Source: Whalleya microplaca (lineage: Eukaryota > Ascomycota > Sordariomycetes > Xylariales > Xylariaceae). From it: a stretch of DNA of 64,000 nt. The notes under the pieces were generated by a model. That model worked only from the letters and a program-made list of their open reading frames with translations, was not told the origin of the DNA and did not search any database. Position 1 is the stretch's first letter, and each line of letters opens with the position of its first letter. The stretch is taken from positions 744,001 through 808,000 of the forward strand of contig MU385716.1 in assembly GCA_022497155.1 (NCBI GenBank), given 5' to 3'. Of the stretch, positions 10,269 to 22,767 are shown in pieces. A program made the translations under genes and the position numbers.

Positions 10269-13200
10269 TGGTACCTTTCTTGATCAGCTCAGATGCCCTT
10301 GGGGTGACACAGCAGAGCCGAATATAGATACCTACATAATCGTATGCTGTGAGAGGCTTATACTGACTATCGTACAACGTATCGGCGGCGAGGAATTAGC
10401 GCACGTGTATATGTACGCCGTTGACTGTACAGAGATCCGGGAATTACGATAAATGTCGTGCAACTTCAATGATTTTAATACCAAGTCGAGTCCTATATCC
10501 TCGGTATATCTAAGTCCTATCCATAAATTATAATGCTCACCTTGTGGCATAATTCATATCTCTTTATGTTGTATTTTCGGTATTCCGTACACTATTCATA
10601 CAGGGGCTTAGCTTATTAATAGTTATGAATCAGATCGTGAGTGGTGGACCCTCATACCATAAATAGGTGCCAATGGTTCGTTCAATCCTACGACTCGCGA
10701 TATCGAATGGTAGAGAACCTAGCACCTCCATCACGGCCGACGGACTTGGTATTCGGTTCCCACTAGCAAGCGTTGCACTCAATTCCTTCATGGTAACATT
10801 GAGGAGCTTTCCAGCCGGCCAGCTGGTCGAAGTGTCCTGAATAGGATCGTTCATTCAGCAGGTTATCTCGTTTTGTTAGTTTGAAACAATACTGCTCCTA
10901 TGTGATCAACCATTGGTCATCCATGACGTTGAAGTAGTATTTAAAGTAGTGACGGTTCCTGAAGTACCGGGTAACCAATCCTACCCTACCTACCTAGCCA
11001 GCCCTAGGTAAGCGGAGTTTATTATGCAGGGGTTGCGCATCTCGATTAGGTTGGCTAACCGTCGCGGCACTCGTGTTTCATTTTCATTGAATACTACCTC
11101 TCTGGACAGTACCATCGAGTTAACAATTATGCTATCGTGTTCGGGTTCGTTCCCTGAACGGCTGAATGGGAATAACATAGCTTGACCCCATCGGCGAACA
11201 ACTATTCATCCTTTCCGGCAGGCAATGCTCACCGCGAACCATTGCCATGAACGTTGATGAAAAGGTGGTCTCGAAATATCAACAATCTGTACGGAATAGT
11301 CCCTTACCTAATTATATACCGTAGCAAGCGTGGACTAGCAAGTCCTATATCAATCCGGTAACTCGGTACGGGTTGTTTACGTAAAGTTCCGCCACCCTTC
11401 AATCCACCACGGCTCCCATCCTGCTAGACTTCTTTTCATCTAGTATAGCGAGGCTATTTATCCACCGGCAGGGTGGACGAGATGCCCTGCTTCTATAGGG
11501 CTCAAATGGAGAAGTCTATAAACCGAGGTTAACTTAAACATAGTTAGAAACAATCCTATTCGGTACTCGGATCCCATTACCTATCGATAGAGCGGAATCT
11601 CCCAGCTTGAACTATCGGTGAACGGCGATCTCGCGTAATATATTTGCTTGGGAGATCGGGTAATCAGCTCGACGAGGCACGCCACACCCCTGGGAGCTGA
11701 TACATGGGTATCTATCTCTATCCTGGATTGTCATAAGTTGTAAATGGGACTCTACCAAAATCGACAGCCCTTTAGAAAAGGATGGCAAGATGCGCTATAT
11801 CATTTTGTTTGGCTCGCGAGTTTCTCTTGTTTTCTAACATGTTTGAACCTGGTACAGTTTACACATTTGAATTGCTACTTCGTCCATCATGTCGTGAGCG
11901 ATAGCCTCTCGTGTTGTCTGCGCATGCAACTAGCCATCTCGCAACCAACATTGACCAAAGGCCAAGTATTTATGAGGGAAGATAGGATCCGAATTTCGAC
12001 ACGGAGGCCCCAATTTAGCCTTAAAATCGTGTGAGTTACCACCGCTGAGAATGCCACTGAAACCCGTATGATGGAACAGCTCCGAATCTGAGGCTGAGTA
12101 TGAGGCTCAATCAAGGCTATTTATCCGAACTGAGTAAAACCCGTCTGGTCATTTCATAGGCCGGCCGTCGTGTGTCAGTCCTCATGTCTCACAACGGAAT
12201 GACAGATGAATCCGCCACAATGGCTCAGCCTTTAAGTTGACGGGGCTCATATCAGCGTGAGAGGCTCACTCTTGATGGAGGATAAATGGCCGGTGAGACA
12301 TGATGAATATTTGGTTGCTTCAGATATCCCTGTCGTCCAATGAGGAGGCTTATAATGCTGTCCTCATAGCTCAGAGAGTCGCGGGTAGATGCAGATGTTC
12401 GGGGTAAGATCACCGACGCATGCATATCAATGCATCTAAGGGCGGCTCTACCCTTTGATCGAATCCAGGATGAAAGCTATTGCAAATTTCTTGCACTTCA
12501 CCAACATTGCTTAATCTTGTGATATAGTGCAACTCGAAGCTAATACTAGTATTATTGGGTAATTATGGGCTGTAGACATATACTTTTTACATGCTTCATA
12601 GTTCATCAGACAGCAAAGAGACGGCTAAATCGATAGCGCAGTTCGATGTTGTCAGATGTGTGAAGTTGCATCGTAACAGGGTGATGTCAGTTTCAGAAAA
12701 TGGGGGGCATGATCTGTTTCTTGATTCACCTCTCATTCTGCATACCGACGCAATAGGAATGACTACGGTTGTTAGCCTTGGCCAACGGGCACGGCAAGTT
12801 TTATCGGGGAAAAAAGACGATGGCTCAGAGTAAGATATACGAATGCGATTTCAGTCATATGCACAAGATAAAGTATGCCGGCGACGTAGCTTTTGAATGA
12901 CTCCCTCAAAAGATGGTGTGGCTTCAATCTGTACGTGTCCATGGTTACACACCTACGCACAATACCCCTACTGCGTACTACCTACCAATTAAGCTGGATC
13001 TATATAATCAGTCTCAACTTACACACGATTCGGCTAATATGTCGAGCTATGCATTGAAATCTGAACACTTGGTGTTCTGTGCCTTGCACAGACACCTCAC
13101 CTAGCATCCAGTCATGGCCAGGAACACATACAGGAGTCATGCCTTGTTAGGTAGACCGTTATCTCCGCGGGGTTCAATGTTACCAGGTTCAAATGGTCAC

Positions 13201-14370
13201 TGTAAAAGCTAGAAGTACATACGTACCTACCCTTAAGCAGTGTCCAACCAGAACACCACGTATCAAAATAATTACAGATATCTAATAAGTTAGTTTCACT
13301 TGTGTAGAAGCTCGAAGTTCAGCTTTACGTAGAATGCCAGTGAGCTGTCCATCGTTTTAGGACTGGCTTCCCGCCACTACTTTGTAGGTAGGGGCTGAAT
13401 GATACCTAAAGAGAGCAACCAGAAGGCCCCACCCCTGCCAGTGTGGGAGCGGGTCCCAGCGTCTGCAGCCGCGATGCAAAGATGTTGCCGCCCAACCAAA
13501 TAGCCCCCGGTCTGCCGGGTCTGCCAGTCCACCCTTGGCCAACCAATAGAAATGCTACAACTGAATCCGTCGGCGGCTATATCGAACACTCAATCTGTGT
13601 CAACCCCAAACTCTACCACACAGAAGCTTCGATTTGGCCGTTCATATTAGTAGCCGCGAGAGCTTCTCGAGCCCTGACCTTGCTTCGGCTTGGTGTCATG
13701 CAACTGAGACTGTTACCTTGGGTCGTTCGACCACTCAGGTACCGCGTAGACATTGGAACCTGCCTTGTTGGCTGCTGCAATCCAGTATTCCGGGCCGCCA
13801 TCATGGGCTTCGTAGGTATTCGTGATTCGTGTGTGTATGCGTATGCGGGTGTAGTAAGGCCCGCGTCCTTGTCATCCATCAGTCCTTGTCTATTCACTTT
13901 GTTTTAATACTGTTGACTTGTCCACGCCAGCCGTCCCGAAGTTCAGTGGCTTCTTTGACCTCGAATTCGCACTAGCCTATTGTCACAGGTCTTTCCTTTG
14001 TTCAGACCGATGCACGTTCTCTTTTTCCAATGACAGTACAGCTCTTTTTTTGTATTTGCCAGTACCAGGTGAATGACTCTTAATGACTCGACCGGCTCTG
14101 CATCATCCAACATACAATTCCGTTGCCCATGTATGACCACGACCATTACGCATTCCACCTCTAATCACCTTACACCTTACAACTTACATCTTACATCTTA
14201 CACCTTTACACCTTGCACATACACCAAGCGCATTTTATATTCATTCCTTTTTTTCGGCTTTTATGAACACCGAATCTCATAGCTGGTTCTAGAGTTTGGC
14301 ATAATTGCTTTGATTTTGGGTGTTTTCGATTTCGATTATAGCGACTGCATTTGCCCAAGTATATTACGAC
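10269..14370. other. 4.1 kb gene-free stretch
   Basis: No ORF in any frame has convincing protein composition and no splice chain can be built. No tRNA, rRNA, terminal inverted repeat or transposase-like reading was recognised. The DNA contains scattered TACCTA/TAGGTA half-sites (e.g. around 10981-11010). It may be a decayed repeat or long regulatory DNA. At the right end, 14168-14218 is an imperfect CTTACA(T/C) repeat and the leader of the next gene is pyrimidine-rich. Confidence 0.55.
14168..14218 (+). repeat. imperfect CTTACA(T/C) microrepeat
   Basis: About seven copies of a 7-8 base unit (CTTACAC, CTTACAA, CTTACAT, CTTTACAC) in tandem, about 150 bases upstream of the ATG at 14371. It probably lies in the promoter or 5' UTR. 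Confidence 0.6.
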
Positions 14371-17313
14371 ATGAATGCGACCAAGCCAACTACGAACAAT
14401 CCTTTCAGGCCACCTTTCGACGATCCGAGTCCTAAGGATGAATGGGAAGATTGGGATGATGAGGAGGAGGAATTGGGTACCGGAGTGCCGATCGTGATGG
14501 AAGACAAGCATGGCCTTCTCATCGACTTATCCGATAATAATACTCGCAAGTCAGATGAGCCTGATACCAGACATGTTAGCACACGAAGCGCACAACGGTC
14601 CTCAACCCAAAAGCCGCTCCGCCAGAAGTCAAGAGGCAGACAGAAGGCGCAGAATGCCAAAGCCGGTATCAAACTGGTGACTGATATGTCAAAGTTCCGC
14701 CGGCCAGTCCCAGCCTCACAGTACACAAGAGCCAAGTTTGCCGATTCCGTGGCACTTCGGGCTCTGGAAGGCGAACCTACCTCGGCTTCAGTAGGAAGCT
14801 TCTCTTGGCTCAAGCGAAAGCCCGGGAATGCTCGAAACAACAAGCTGAATAAGAAAGCTACGCCCGATGGCCCTTCCGACCTTTCTCCCGAGGGTCAACG
14901 TATTGTTATTGGTATTTCTGTACCTTCCGACAACCTGTCAGAGCACCAAGTTAGCCCTCAGACTGCAGTCATCGAGTCACCGACAGATTTCTCCCGAAAA
15001 CCAGCCACCAAGACAGGGAACCCTGCAGCTCTTACACCACAACAACAGCGCTCTGTCTGGTCTCCTGACACTGAAGCTAGCGAATCTCCTTATAATGGCT
15101 ACAGACCTGCATCGAGCCTCTACTCACAGCCAAGTGCATATGGTGCTTCCGCCCGGAATACTGATGTGCCCCCCGTGCCCGCCTTGCCAGCGACTCTCAA
15201 ATCCAAGCAGAAACAGCCTATGGGGCTAGAGGATCCGGATGAGGACGAAGTTGGGACTCCTTGCACTCTTTTTGAGGAGGATGGAAGCCCCATGGCGACC
15301 CGCAAGTCTCTCAAACCCAAAGCTGCCACAGTGAGCCCTGAGAGTGCCACTAGTCGATCACATGGTTATTGGGACCAGTTAACACCTTTCAAGCAACAAA
15401 CGAATCCATTCAAGCAGTCACCACAGGAGACGGGACCCAGCTCCGCAACCTCTCTACAGGAATGGTGGGCTGGGGCCGATGAGAAGAAAGGGGAATCTTC
15501 AAGAGCGCCGGGCTTGACTATAGCTACACCAACATCGTTGCCACAACAGAGCACTGCACAGTCGGTTGCCGTTTCATCTCACCCGACTTCTTCAGATCGT
15601 CCCCAGACACAAAACGAGAAGGCAAAGATTCTCCTTCAAGAGAATCAGATGTCAAGTGAGGAGCCACCTCCGTATTCTCCCCCGAAAGCAACCAACCAGG
15701 TTAAATATGGCGCGGTTCTACCACCTTCGCATATCGTCATTACGGAGCCGGTTCCGTCTCCGGGCCCGATGACGCCTGGTTTGCCAGGAACTATGACTAC
15801 ACAAGGTGCTATTAACATGGCGGATATGCCCTTGGCGTCGCCGGGGAATCGTGCTGTACCGGCTGCAAGGCTGCCCGATCGTCCGGTAGGCTCATACGTG
15901 ACAGGCGACCATTTCTACGAAGCGCGAGGGCGGGCTCACAAGACTGAAAGAGAACGGCGTCGCCACGAAAAAGAGGAAGCCGTTGCGAGGAAAGTTGGGG
16001 GTTTCTGGAGAGGACGCGGCCTAATACCCGATAAAGGATGTTTTGGACGTACCGGCCGAGAGGGTAGGAAAAGAAGACGGGTTTGCTTAGGGGTTATTGG
16101 TGGCTTGATTGCTGCCATCATTCTCATTGTTGTTCTCGCCGTTGTTTTGACGCGGCGACCGCGGGATCAAGGCCCAGAATATTCAATCTGGCTAAACTTG
16201 ACGGATTTCCCACCGATGCCAACTGGGGTGTTGACAGTTGCTGGCCCAGATAACCCTGAAGCGAAAAATGGCTGCTTTGTTGGGACTGCGGAAACAGCTT
16301 GGTCATGTTCTTTGCCGAAAGAGCAACATGACTCTGTGGCACCCTATGCGCCCGATCAGCCCGAATTCATCTTTCAGATCCAATACGACAACAATACTCG
16401 AGCCCTTTGGAAGGTTCAGAACGATGGCGAACAGTCAAACGAGGAGCGGCGCAGTATCGTGACCGATGAAGGGTTCTCTCCCAATCCAGAGCCGCCTTCT
16501 ATTGCAGAGATGCGCTTCCTAGGCAATACGACAGATTATATAGAGGCGGACGATAAGGAAGGGGAACCAACACCTTTCTATATCAGTCTCTTGAAGACAG
16601 TCAACGATACAGTCGGTCCCAACATGCTGAGCCGTCGACAGGGGTTCAATAATGCCATTGGTTCATCCGATGACAATGGGACAGCTAGTGTCAACCTTAC
16701 GGAAATTCTCCCTCCTCCAACGTTGAACGGCGATGGCACGGGAGCTCCTGCTAGACTCTTCCCGCTTGCGACCCAGCAACCTGTTCGTCTCTTTGATCGT
16801 GGCTTAGTGACCGAGCATTACGGCTTTTATACCTATTTCGACAAGACGATCTATATGAGGGATGCCGTGGACAGGAATGCTCTTGACGACAATGGCGGCG
16901 CGCTCATAACTGAGGCTAAATCTCTAGTGACATTTACCCAGACTCGTTTCCTGGTCAAGATATGGACGCGCATGGAAAACAATACGCAGCTACTCGGAAA
17001 CGGTATCACGCCAGGTGGGGACGGCCCATCGAACTCAACCCAACCGGGTACCATGCCATGGCCGGTCACTATCATAGAGGACATGCATGGTGGCGACAAG
17101 AATAAGAAGGTGGATTTCCTCTACGCGGTCATGGACAATCAGCAGATCAACAGGACCGACGCCAAACTAATTATCACGAACCGCGGCTTTTCTGGCACTC
17201 TGGTCAACGGCATGAATATCAACCCCGACCTGTCGCTTGGGGGTATCGATGGTGGCACCGGCGGCTGCAAGTGCTCGTGGATCAACTTTAAGGGCCTCTC
17301 GAAAGCTTCCTGA
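14371..17313 (+). CDS. large single-pass membrane protein of unknown function
   Basis: 980 aa, single exon, starting at the first ATG of the frame (upstream codons are open but have only GTG). The N-terminal ~560 residues are acidic at first (EDWDDEEEE) and then Ser/Pro/Gln-rich, probably a disordered cytoplasmic region, with one conserved-looking block (ASQYTRAKFADSVALRALEG) and another at SVGSFSWLKRK. A basic patch (GREGRKRRRVCLG) precedes one strong membrane span at ~571-594, followed by RR. The ~385-residue C-terminal part is presumably extracellular or lumenal. It carries many N-x-S/T sequons (e.g. WLNLTDFPPMPTG) and ends in a Cys-containing GGTGGCKCSWINF segment. Basic residues on the N-terminal side support N-in orientation. 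I recognise it as a conserved Pezizomycotina type but cannot assign a function. Confidence 0.82.
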   Translation: MNATKPTTNNPFRPPFDDPSPKDEWEDWDDEEEELGTGVPIVMEDKHGLLIDLSDNNTRKSDEPDTRHVSTRSAQRSSTQKPLRQKSRGRQKAQNAKAGIKLVTDMSKFRRPVPASQYTRAKFADSVALRALEGEPTSASVGSFSWLKRKPGNARNNKLNKKATPDGPSDLSPEGQRIVIGISVPSDNLSEHQVSPQTAVIESPTDFSRKPATKTGNPAALTPQQQRSVWSPDTEASESPYNGYRPASSLYSQPSAYGASARNTDVPPVPALPATLKSKQKQPMGLEDPDEDEVGTPCTLFEEDGSPMATRKSLKPKAATVSPESATSRSHGYWDQLTPFKQQTNPFKQSPQETGPSSATSLQEWWAGADEKKGESSRAPGLTIATPTSLPQQSTAQSVAVSSHPTSSDRPQTQNEKAKILLQENQMSSEEPPPYSPPKATNQVKYGAVLPPSHIVITEPVPSPGPMTPGLPGTMTTQGAINMADMPLASPGNRAVPAARLPDRPVGSYVTGDHFYEARGRAHKTERERRRHEKEEAVARKVGGFWRGRGLIPDKGCFGRTGREGRKRRRVCLGVIGGLIAAIILIVVLAVVLTRRPRDQGPEYSIWLNLTDFPPMPTGVLTVAGPDNPEAKNGCFVGTAETAWSCSLPKEQHDSVAPYAPDQPEFIFQIQYDNNTRALWKVQNDGEQSNEERRSIVTDEGFSPNPEPPSIAEMRFLGNTTDYIEADDKEGEPTPFYISLLKTVNDTVGPNMLSRRQGFNNAIGSSDDNGTASVNLTEILPPPTLNGDGTGAPARLFPLATQQPVRLFDRGLVTEHYGFYTYFDKTIYMRDAVDRNALDDNGGALITEAKSLVTFTQTRFLVKIWTRMENNTQLLGNGITPGGDGPSNSTQPGTMPWPVTIIEDMHGGDKNKKVDFLYAVMDNQQINRTDAKLIITNRGFSGTLVNGMNINPDLSLGGIDGGTGGCKCSWINFKGLSKAS

Positions 17314-17743
17314 ACACCCATAGAGCGGGGAGAGTGGTAATTGAGTGATACCAAGAATGTATTGCATAGCATAGGCTCAGGAGCTAGGCGTTTTCGGATT
17401 GCATATGAGGGAAGCACATTGGTGTTTACCATAACAAAAGTCATGTTGCATGGCCGGAAATAATTTTCACTCGTGGATTCCATACCACAAGACACTACCT
17501 TAAGTAGTACTCCGTAGTACAATTGATGTGTGTATTGCATCCCATCCTCCCTCATGCTTCGGGGACACTTGCTTTTCCGTGACGAACAATGGTTTATCAG
17601 CGTATGATGAAAAAGAATCGCGACTTCCTTCCTTCCTTATTTCCCCCCTTTCCCCTAAAGAACGCCCAACGAAATCGAGTGTGACCATGTATGTAACATC
17701 CATCAGACCAACAAAATCTTCGTTGACGAGAGAGACCAACTGT
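17314..17743. other. convergent spacer
   Basis: 430 bases between two gene 3' ends. The apparent ORFs here overlap the opposite-strand exon and have no independent support. Confidence 0.55.
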
Positions 17744-19106
17744 CTACCAAACATGAACCCAGAATACGATCGATGTGTAGACTACGTATCGATACTTCTG
17801 CCACTTCGATACGCCCGGGTACCAAGGATTTCTAGGATCGTATCCAGACCACAAGAGAGCGAATCCCAGGGTGTTGATGATACAGACGAATCTGTCAGGT
17901 GCATGTTTAGTCAGTGTCATGTCGAGCAGCACTATGGTATTTAAGCAGCACTCACGTGTTGAACACAAGAAGGATGAGCGTGACGACATCGTCAGAATGC
18001 AACGACGGGTCTACGTTGACTTTCTGATTAATTCCAGCCCAGGTTGAAAATAACCAGACCCCGAAGGACGTGAACTCCATGAGCGTCAATAAGTGGAACC
18101 TCTCAAAGTAGGATATTTTCCAGGACAACACGAGACAAACGTAAACGCTTTTGAGGGCGATACCAGCCTGGCAAGGGGTTAGTTATTGATAGAGTCGTAG
18201 AATGGCTTGGCAAGGAACACAGGCTTCATCTGACGAGTATGAACAAATCACTTACGGTGACAGCTGATACGACCATGACGTTCTCCATAAAAACCGTCCA
18301 GGCGAAAGGGGTAGCAAGTAACGCCAAGACGATCTGGACACCCAACAGGAAGATCCAGGCGAAGGAGTTTTTTTCTTTGATCTGCATACAGGTGGGATGC
18401 TTCGCCCAAGCGAAAGGGATGTCACGATCAGTGAAGAGGGGCCAGCCGCAAACGTTGCAGGCCTCGCCATATTCGCCGTTTCTAAAGGCGATGGGGAAGC
18501 CGCCTCGCTCAGCATACTCATCATTGCGCTTGATGCGCCAGCAGCGTTGGCAGAGCGAGACCCATTGCGACTCGGCGGGAACACTGTGACAGGCAGAGTC
18601 AGCGATCCGTCACTACTTACGGAAGGTTCATGGGGCAGTTGAATAAATGTGAAATTTGGGTGAATTACCGAGGATCGCGGAATCTAGCAAGTAAGTTAGT
18701 CAAGCTGTAAGACAAGTATGTAGGGTTAATGTAAAATGTTAGATGAGACTTACTCCTCGTCTAGGACGGTAAAACCGCCAGCCGGCAAGGCAAGACACTG
18801 CGAACAGCAGCGCTCCAGCTCGGGCATGGGCTTCCCATCTTCGTCAGTGAAGAGCCTCTCAATCTCCTTGTTGGTAATAATCCCGTAGTAGGTGCTACAG
18901 GTCTTTCGAAGCTGGAGGAGGCTGGGGATGTCCATGTGCTCCAAGAGCATCAGATCGAGTTCCATGGGAATCGGGAGTTTTCCCAGAGGCGGTCCTGTTC
19001 GCGGTTTGGGTTCCCATGGAACTACATCATCGTCAGAACTGCTGCTGCTAGGCAGCCAAGAGTCAATCGAAAAAGAGTCAAGCTCGAGATCGATCTCACC
19101 CGCCAT
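17744..19106 (-). CDS. F-box-like, zinc-binding multi-pass membrane protein
   Basis: 351 aa from five exons: 19106-18754, 18683-18669, 18583-18256, 18167-17956 and 17891-17744. All junctions keep frame; the second exon is only 15 bases. The acidic Ser-rich N-terminus is followed by an F-box-like helix pair (PIPMELDLMLLEHMDIPSLL, then QLRKTCSTYYGIITNKEIE). Cys pairs then suggest a zinc module: ERCCSQC, LCQRC and ACNVCG, ending in HPTC. About four hydrophobic spans follow (WIFLLGVQIVLALLATPFAW; SVYVCLVLSW; TLILLVFN; CIINTLGFALLW). The combination suggests a membrane-anchored substrate adaptor for an SCF-type ligase, which is inference. The intron 1 branch site is GACTAAC, and every donor fits GTRAGT/GTAATT. 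Confidence 0.75.
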
Positions 19107-20036
19107 GGTTGCAAGTGAAGTCGGCGTGACGCTTTGTCTGAGGTGCTTTGTGGTGATTAGATAAATCGCCGACGAGGTGTAACGATCAGAAATGTCTTTT
19201 CAGACTCTTACAGGCCAAAATATGAACAATATTACTGGCGCGCAAGCATAAGACTGCAGATTATCGATGCGTTGCTCACGCGTGGAAATTTTGATGTTTT
19301 GCGCGCCGACGTGGTGGGAGATGCAGGCAGTGTTGTGGGAGTTGTTGTATGGAATCGGCGTTGCTGCGCTACGGAAAATTCTGTATCGCGTCCCTGCCTC
19401 TAATCAGGAAATCGATACGTTGGTACATGTGCTTAAGGGCCTATGAAGGGCCAACTCGAGCTCTTGATGTACTATGTAACTATGTAGCTACATCTCGAAT
19501 AGATAAACGGTAGCCAAGCGTTATATAAGTCCTCCAGGTGAGGGTAACTTCTAGTTCAACAACGAGATATATACTTCAGCCCTTCAAGCAAGTATGTGGC
19601 CCTACATATATGCCATACATCTCACATATAATATATTAAAAGGGAGCCTACTCACCTCATACCTCTGCTGCTAGAAGTCTCGAATGCCAGCGCCCACTTC
19701 CTACATCGTCGGTCAACCCTAAGAGTCTGACATGGAGTAACTGCCTGCCCCCATTGAGTATTGAAATGGAAGCGCCCTGATATTTGATGCCCCTGTGAAT
19801 AATAGCAAGCAATCATGTATAAACCTAGACAGAAGAGACAGAAATGTGACTGGTGTACTTATCCTGGCTATCTTATCAGACACGATGATACTGCAGACTC
19901 GAGGACCATGACTTGAGTAAATAATTCCATACCAGATGGGCCAGTCTCCAGAACAAGGTAAAATCAAAGCCTGGACACAGAATAAAACTCATATTGAGAT
20001 CAGATACACATGCCATCTTTCATCTAGTCATATTTC
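19107..20036. other. intergenic
   Basis: 930 bases, mostly A/T-rich, between the F-box-like gene's start and the 3' end of the dioxygenase gene. No gene seen. Confidence 0.55.
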
Positions 20037-20701
20037 CTACGCTAGGTTAGGATCTTGGATAGACCCAGGCTTCGGTACAGAATTAGCAATCGCGCCGCAG
20101 TTTTTACACTTCCTACTCTCCTCGCTCGACATGAACTGCTCGATGGCGGCCTTGATCTGGGTGCCGAGATTCGTGCAGTGGAAAGCAGCCTCATGCACAA
20201 CCTCGCTACACTCCTGGCAGTACCAACGCATGCGGTCAAGAGAGCCTTCCGGCCGCTTCTGCTCGAGCACGACACCCACGGTGTTAGCGAACCGCACCGG
20301 GTTGTGAGGCGTGTTCCCCGGGAGCAGGAACATGTCACCCTCTCGGATGATGATATCTCTGAACTCGCCCTCGTCGACGACCTTCAGCATCATCGCCCCT
20401 TTGTACTGGTAGAACCACTCAGGGGTCTGGTTGATGTGGTAGTCCGTTCGGGCGTTAGGCCCACCGACGATCTAGCATGTTAAGTTAGCCCCGGCTGTTC
20501 CAGGGAAGTAAGGTTATGAGAATATGCGTTTACACACCATGACGGTGAAGCCTTCATTGTAGACGCAATAGTTGTTGACTGGAGGCTGTAGAAGGTGGGA
20601 GTTCTCTTCGAGCCTTGGCAGCTGTTAGCTCCGTCTGACGTTGAGTTATGACCCGGCATCCCGACTCACCATTTCGGCAGGTTGACGGGTGGAGTGAGCA
20701 T
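20037..20701 (-). CDS. BNA1: 3-hydroxyanthranilate 3,4-dioxygenase
   Basis: Cytosolic non-haem Fe(II) enzyme of the kynurenine route to NAD. It opens 3-hydroxyanthranilate to the semialdehyde that cyclises to quinolinate. 180 aa in three exons: 20701-20670, 20613-20538 and 20471-20037 (phases 2 and 0). The cupin core is clear: [20 protein letters not shown] supplies the first iron His and the Glu, and [15 protein letters not shown] supplies the second His. The C-terminal rubredoxin-like Cys pairs (WYCQEC and RKCKNCG) are retained, as in bacterial and fungal enzymes. The length equals the yeast family. The first exon encodes only ten complete residues ([10 protein letters not shown]). Confidence 0.95.
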
Positions 20702-21492
20702 CTTGTTTAACTGAATGTTTATCACAATTGTATGTCTTGAATTACGAAGAGATATAGGTGGGATGATTCAAAAGCGAAACCGTACGATATCCGGATTATA
20801 GTGTCGATTTTGACTCAGGTAATTTCGAGAGTCACTAAGTAGGAATATATCTCATACCTAGAAGCTTCGGATAGGTAGTGAAACTGGTCTGTGATGAACA
20901 GAATAGACTTGTGGTTTTCAATGATGGATTAGTGGGAATGGATGACTCTTATACATGGATCATGAAAGTCCTTACATGCCAGGCTTCTCAACTCTGTGAA
21001 TTATTAATAGTTAATAGAATCAGTCATCAGGTTCGACGTTCCGCGATATGCCGCTTGTATCCTGTCGTTTGAAAGATGAACATTGAACCAATCATTGACC
21101 CCACCATCGGGTACTGTATGTATATGTACGTAATTCACTTATCAGATCGCATATTCAAACTCCGGGGGTGTCCTTAAAGCAGTGCAGGGGTATGCGGACG
21201 TTGGATCATCCCTGGTAGCTTGAGACGCCGGCAGAAGCAGAGCTCTGGGGGTGCTCTAATCGCCAGATCGACAAGCTCCAGCTGTTACGGAGTACCAGGG
21301 CTGACATATCACCACCTTGTCCAACTGAGCAAGTTTTGAGCAAATTCCAGGCGAATGGACCGCTCACGGATTCAATGATAAGTTAGAAAACACCAACGAC
21401 CTCCTGCTTTACGACGTATTGTCTTCCATTGCCAAAGCTGAGCGCATAATCGACACTCATCTCTTAGTCCCTTAGATCGCCCTCTCGTCAAC
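20702..21492. other. divergent intergenic region
   Basis: 790 bases between the dioxygenase (minus) and the copper transporter (plus). A small ORF at 20878-21072 has no support. Promoters of both genes are expected here. I did not find a convincing copper-response element. Confidence 0.5.
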
Positions 21493-22555
21493 ATGGATCA
21501 CTCGCATATGGACCACTCGCACATGGATCACGGCGGCCACGGCGATATGGGACACGGCGACATGCCTATGCCTATGTGCAATATGAATGTCAGTAGCCAC
21601 ATAACCATGACCTTCTAAGCAGCCTCCTCTCCCCCACAGTAGACCACTGGGCGCGAACTCGCGCGCGCGTGCGCCAGGCGATCTACGCAGTGGTGCTTAG
21701 CACATATGTACCAACTAGCATCGCAAGACCCTTCCCTACCATTGGGTACCGACGATGCGGATATCGTTGGCTGACTAGCTCCTTCTTTCTCTCTCCGCAG
21801 ATGCTGTTCACCTGGGACACGACCAACCTGTGCATCGTCTTCCGGCAGTGGCACATCCGCGGGCCGGCGTCGCTGGTCTTCAGCCTGCTGGCCATCGTGG
21901 CCGTGTGCGCGGGGTACGAGGCGCTGCGCGAGGCGACGCGGCGCTACGAGACGTGGGTCGGGCAGCAGCAGGACGCTGCACCGAGTGAGTACCTGATTTC
22001 CATCCCTTCTTCTATGTATTGTCCTCGCGCCCGTCGATTCCCTTGCCTAAGCGAACTACGTATGTGACGAACGCACATACCTACTTAGTCGGATATGTGG
22101 TGTACGGATCTGTACATGCGCGCACGGCATAGGTGAGGTGCGACGGCGCGATCTCTCTTTCTATGCGTTACGTGTGCCTTTCTGGGAAGTCCTCGGGCTA
22201 AGAAAACTGCTGTTGCGCGAACTGGAGACCAAGGAGAGTCAGTTACTGAGAGTACGCCGTTCCTGCGGGCAGGACGCAGCAACCAGGCCGAGGCGATTGG
22301 GCAGCGGGCGCGGATCGTCAAGGCGGTGCTCTACGCGGTGCAGAACTTCTATGCGTTTATGATTATGTGAGTGTGACCTGCCTCCCCGCCCCCATTCTGA
22401 AGGTGACATCACCTAACCATGCGGTTGCGGTATACAGGTTGCTCTTTATGACCTATAACGGGTTCGTCATGATCGCGGTCGCCGTCGGGGCTGGCCTCGG
22501 CTATTACCTCTTCGGAGCGCATACGAAAGTGACGAAAGAGACCGCTTGCCACTGA
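21493..22555 (+). CDS. CTR-family copper transporter
   Basis: Trimeric Cu(I) channel of the plasma or vacuolar membrane, 173 aa. Exons: 21493-21588, 21801-21984, 22243-22366 and 22438-22555. The N-terminus is a Met/His copper-binding tail (MDHSHMDHSHMDHGGHG, then MPMPMCNMN). TM1 follows FTWDTTNLCIVFRQW. TM2 contains the selectivity motif MxxxM (MLLFM), and the M is rebuilt across the last splice (AT/G). TM3 has GxxxG (GAGLG). The intron before exon 3 (21985-22242, ~258 bases) is longer than its neighbours. Its acceptor at 22242 is the best of three in-frame choices (others would add two or one residues), so that boundary is uncertain. Confidence 0.9.
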
Positions 22556-22767
22556 GCGCAGGAAGTTCCGATCTATGTACCATGCGATAGTGTGAGATTA
22601 GGACTGAGATTCTGAAGGTGTGCATTGGGAGACATTTAGAAACATATAACAGCGGGTGTTCGAGGATAAGACTCTGTTGAAAGCTTTGTTGTGTATCGAG
22701 ATAGTGGACGGCTTGGGCCTGCTACTAATCTATATGCAACGCGATATTTTGGATAAGACATATCTAT

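Noticed and set aside
13443..13907. 154-aa plus ORF in the gene-free stretch
   Set aside because: Composition is random (high Cys, Pro, Arg mixture), with no motif and no neighbouring exon.
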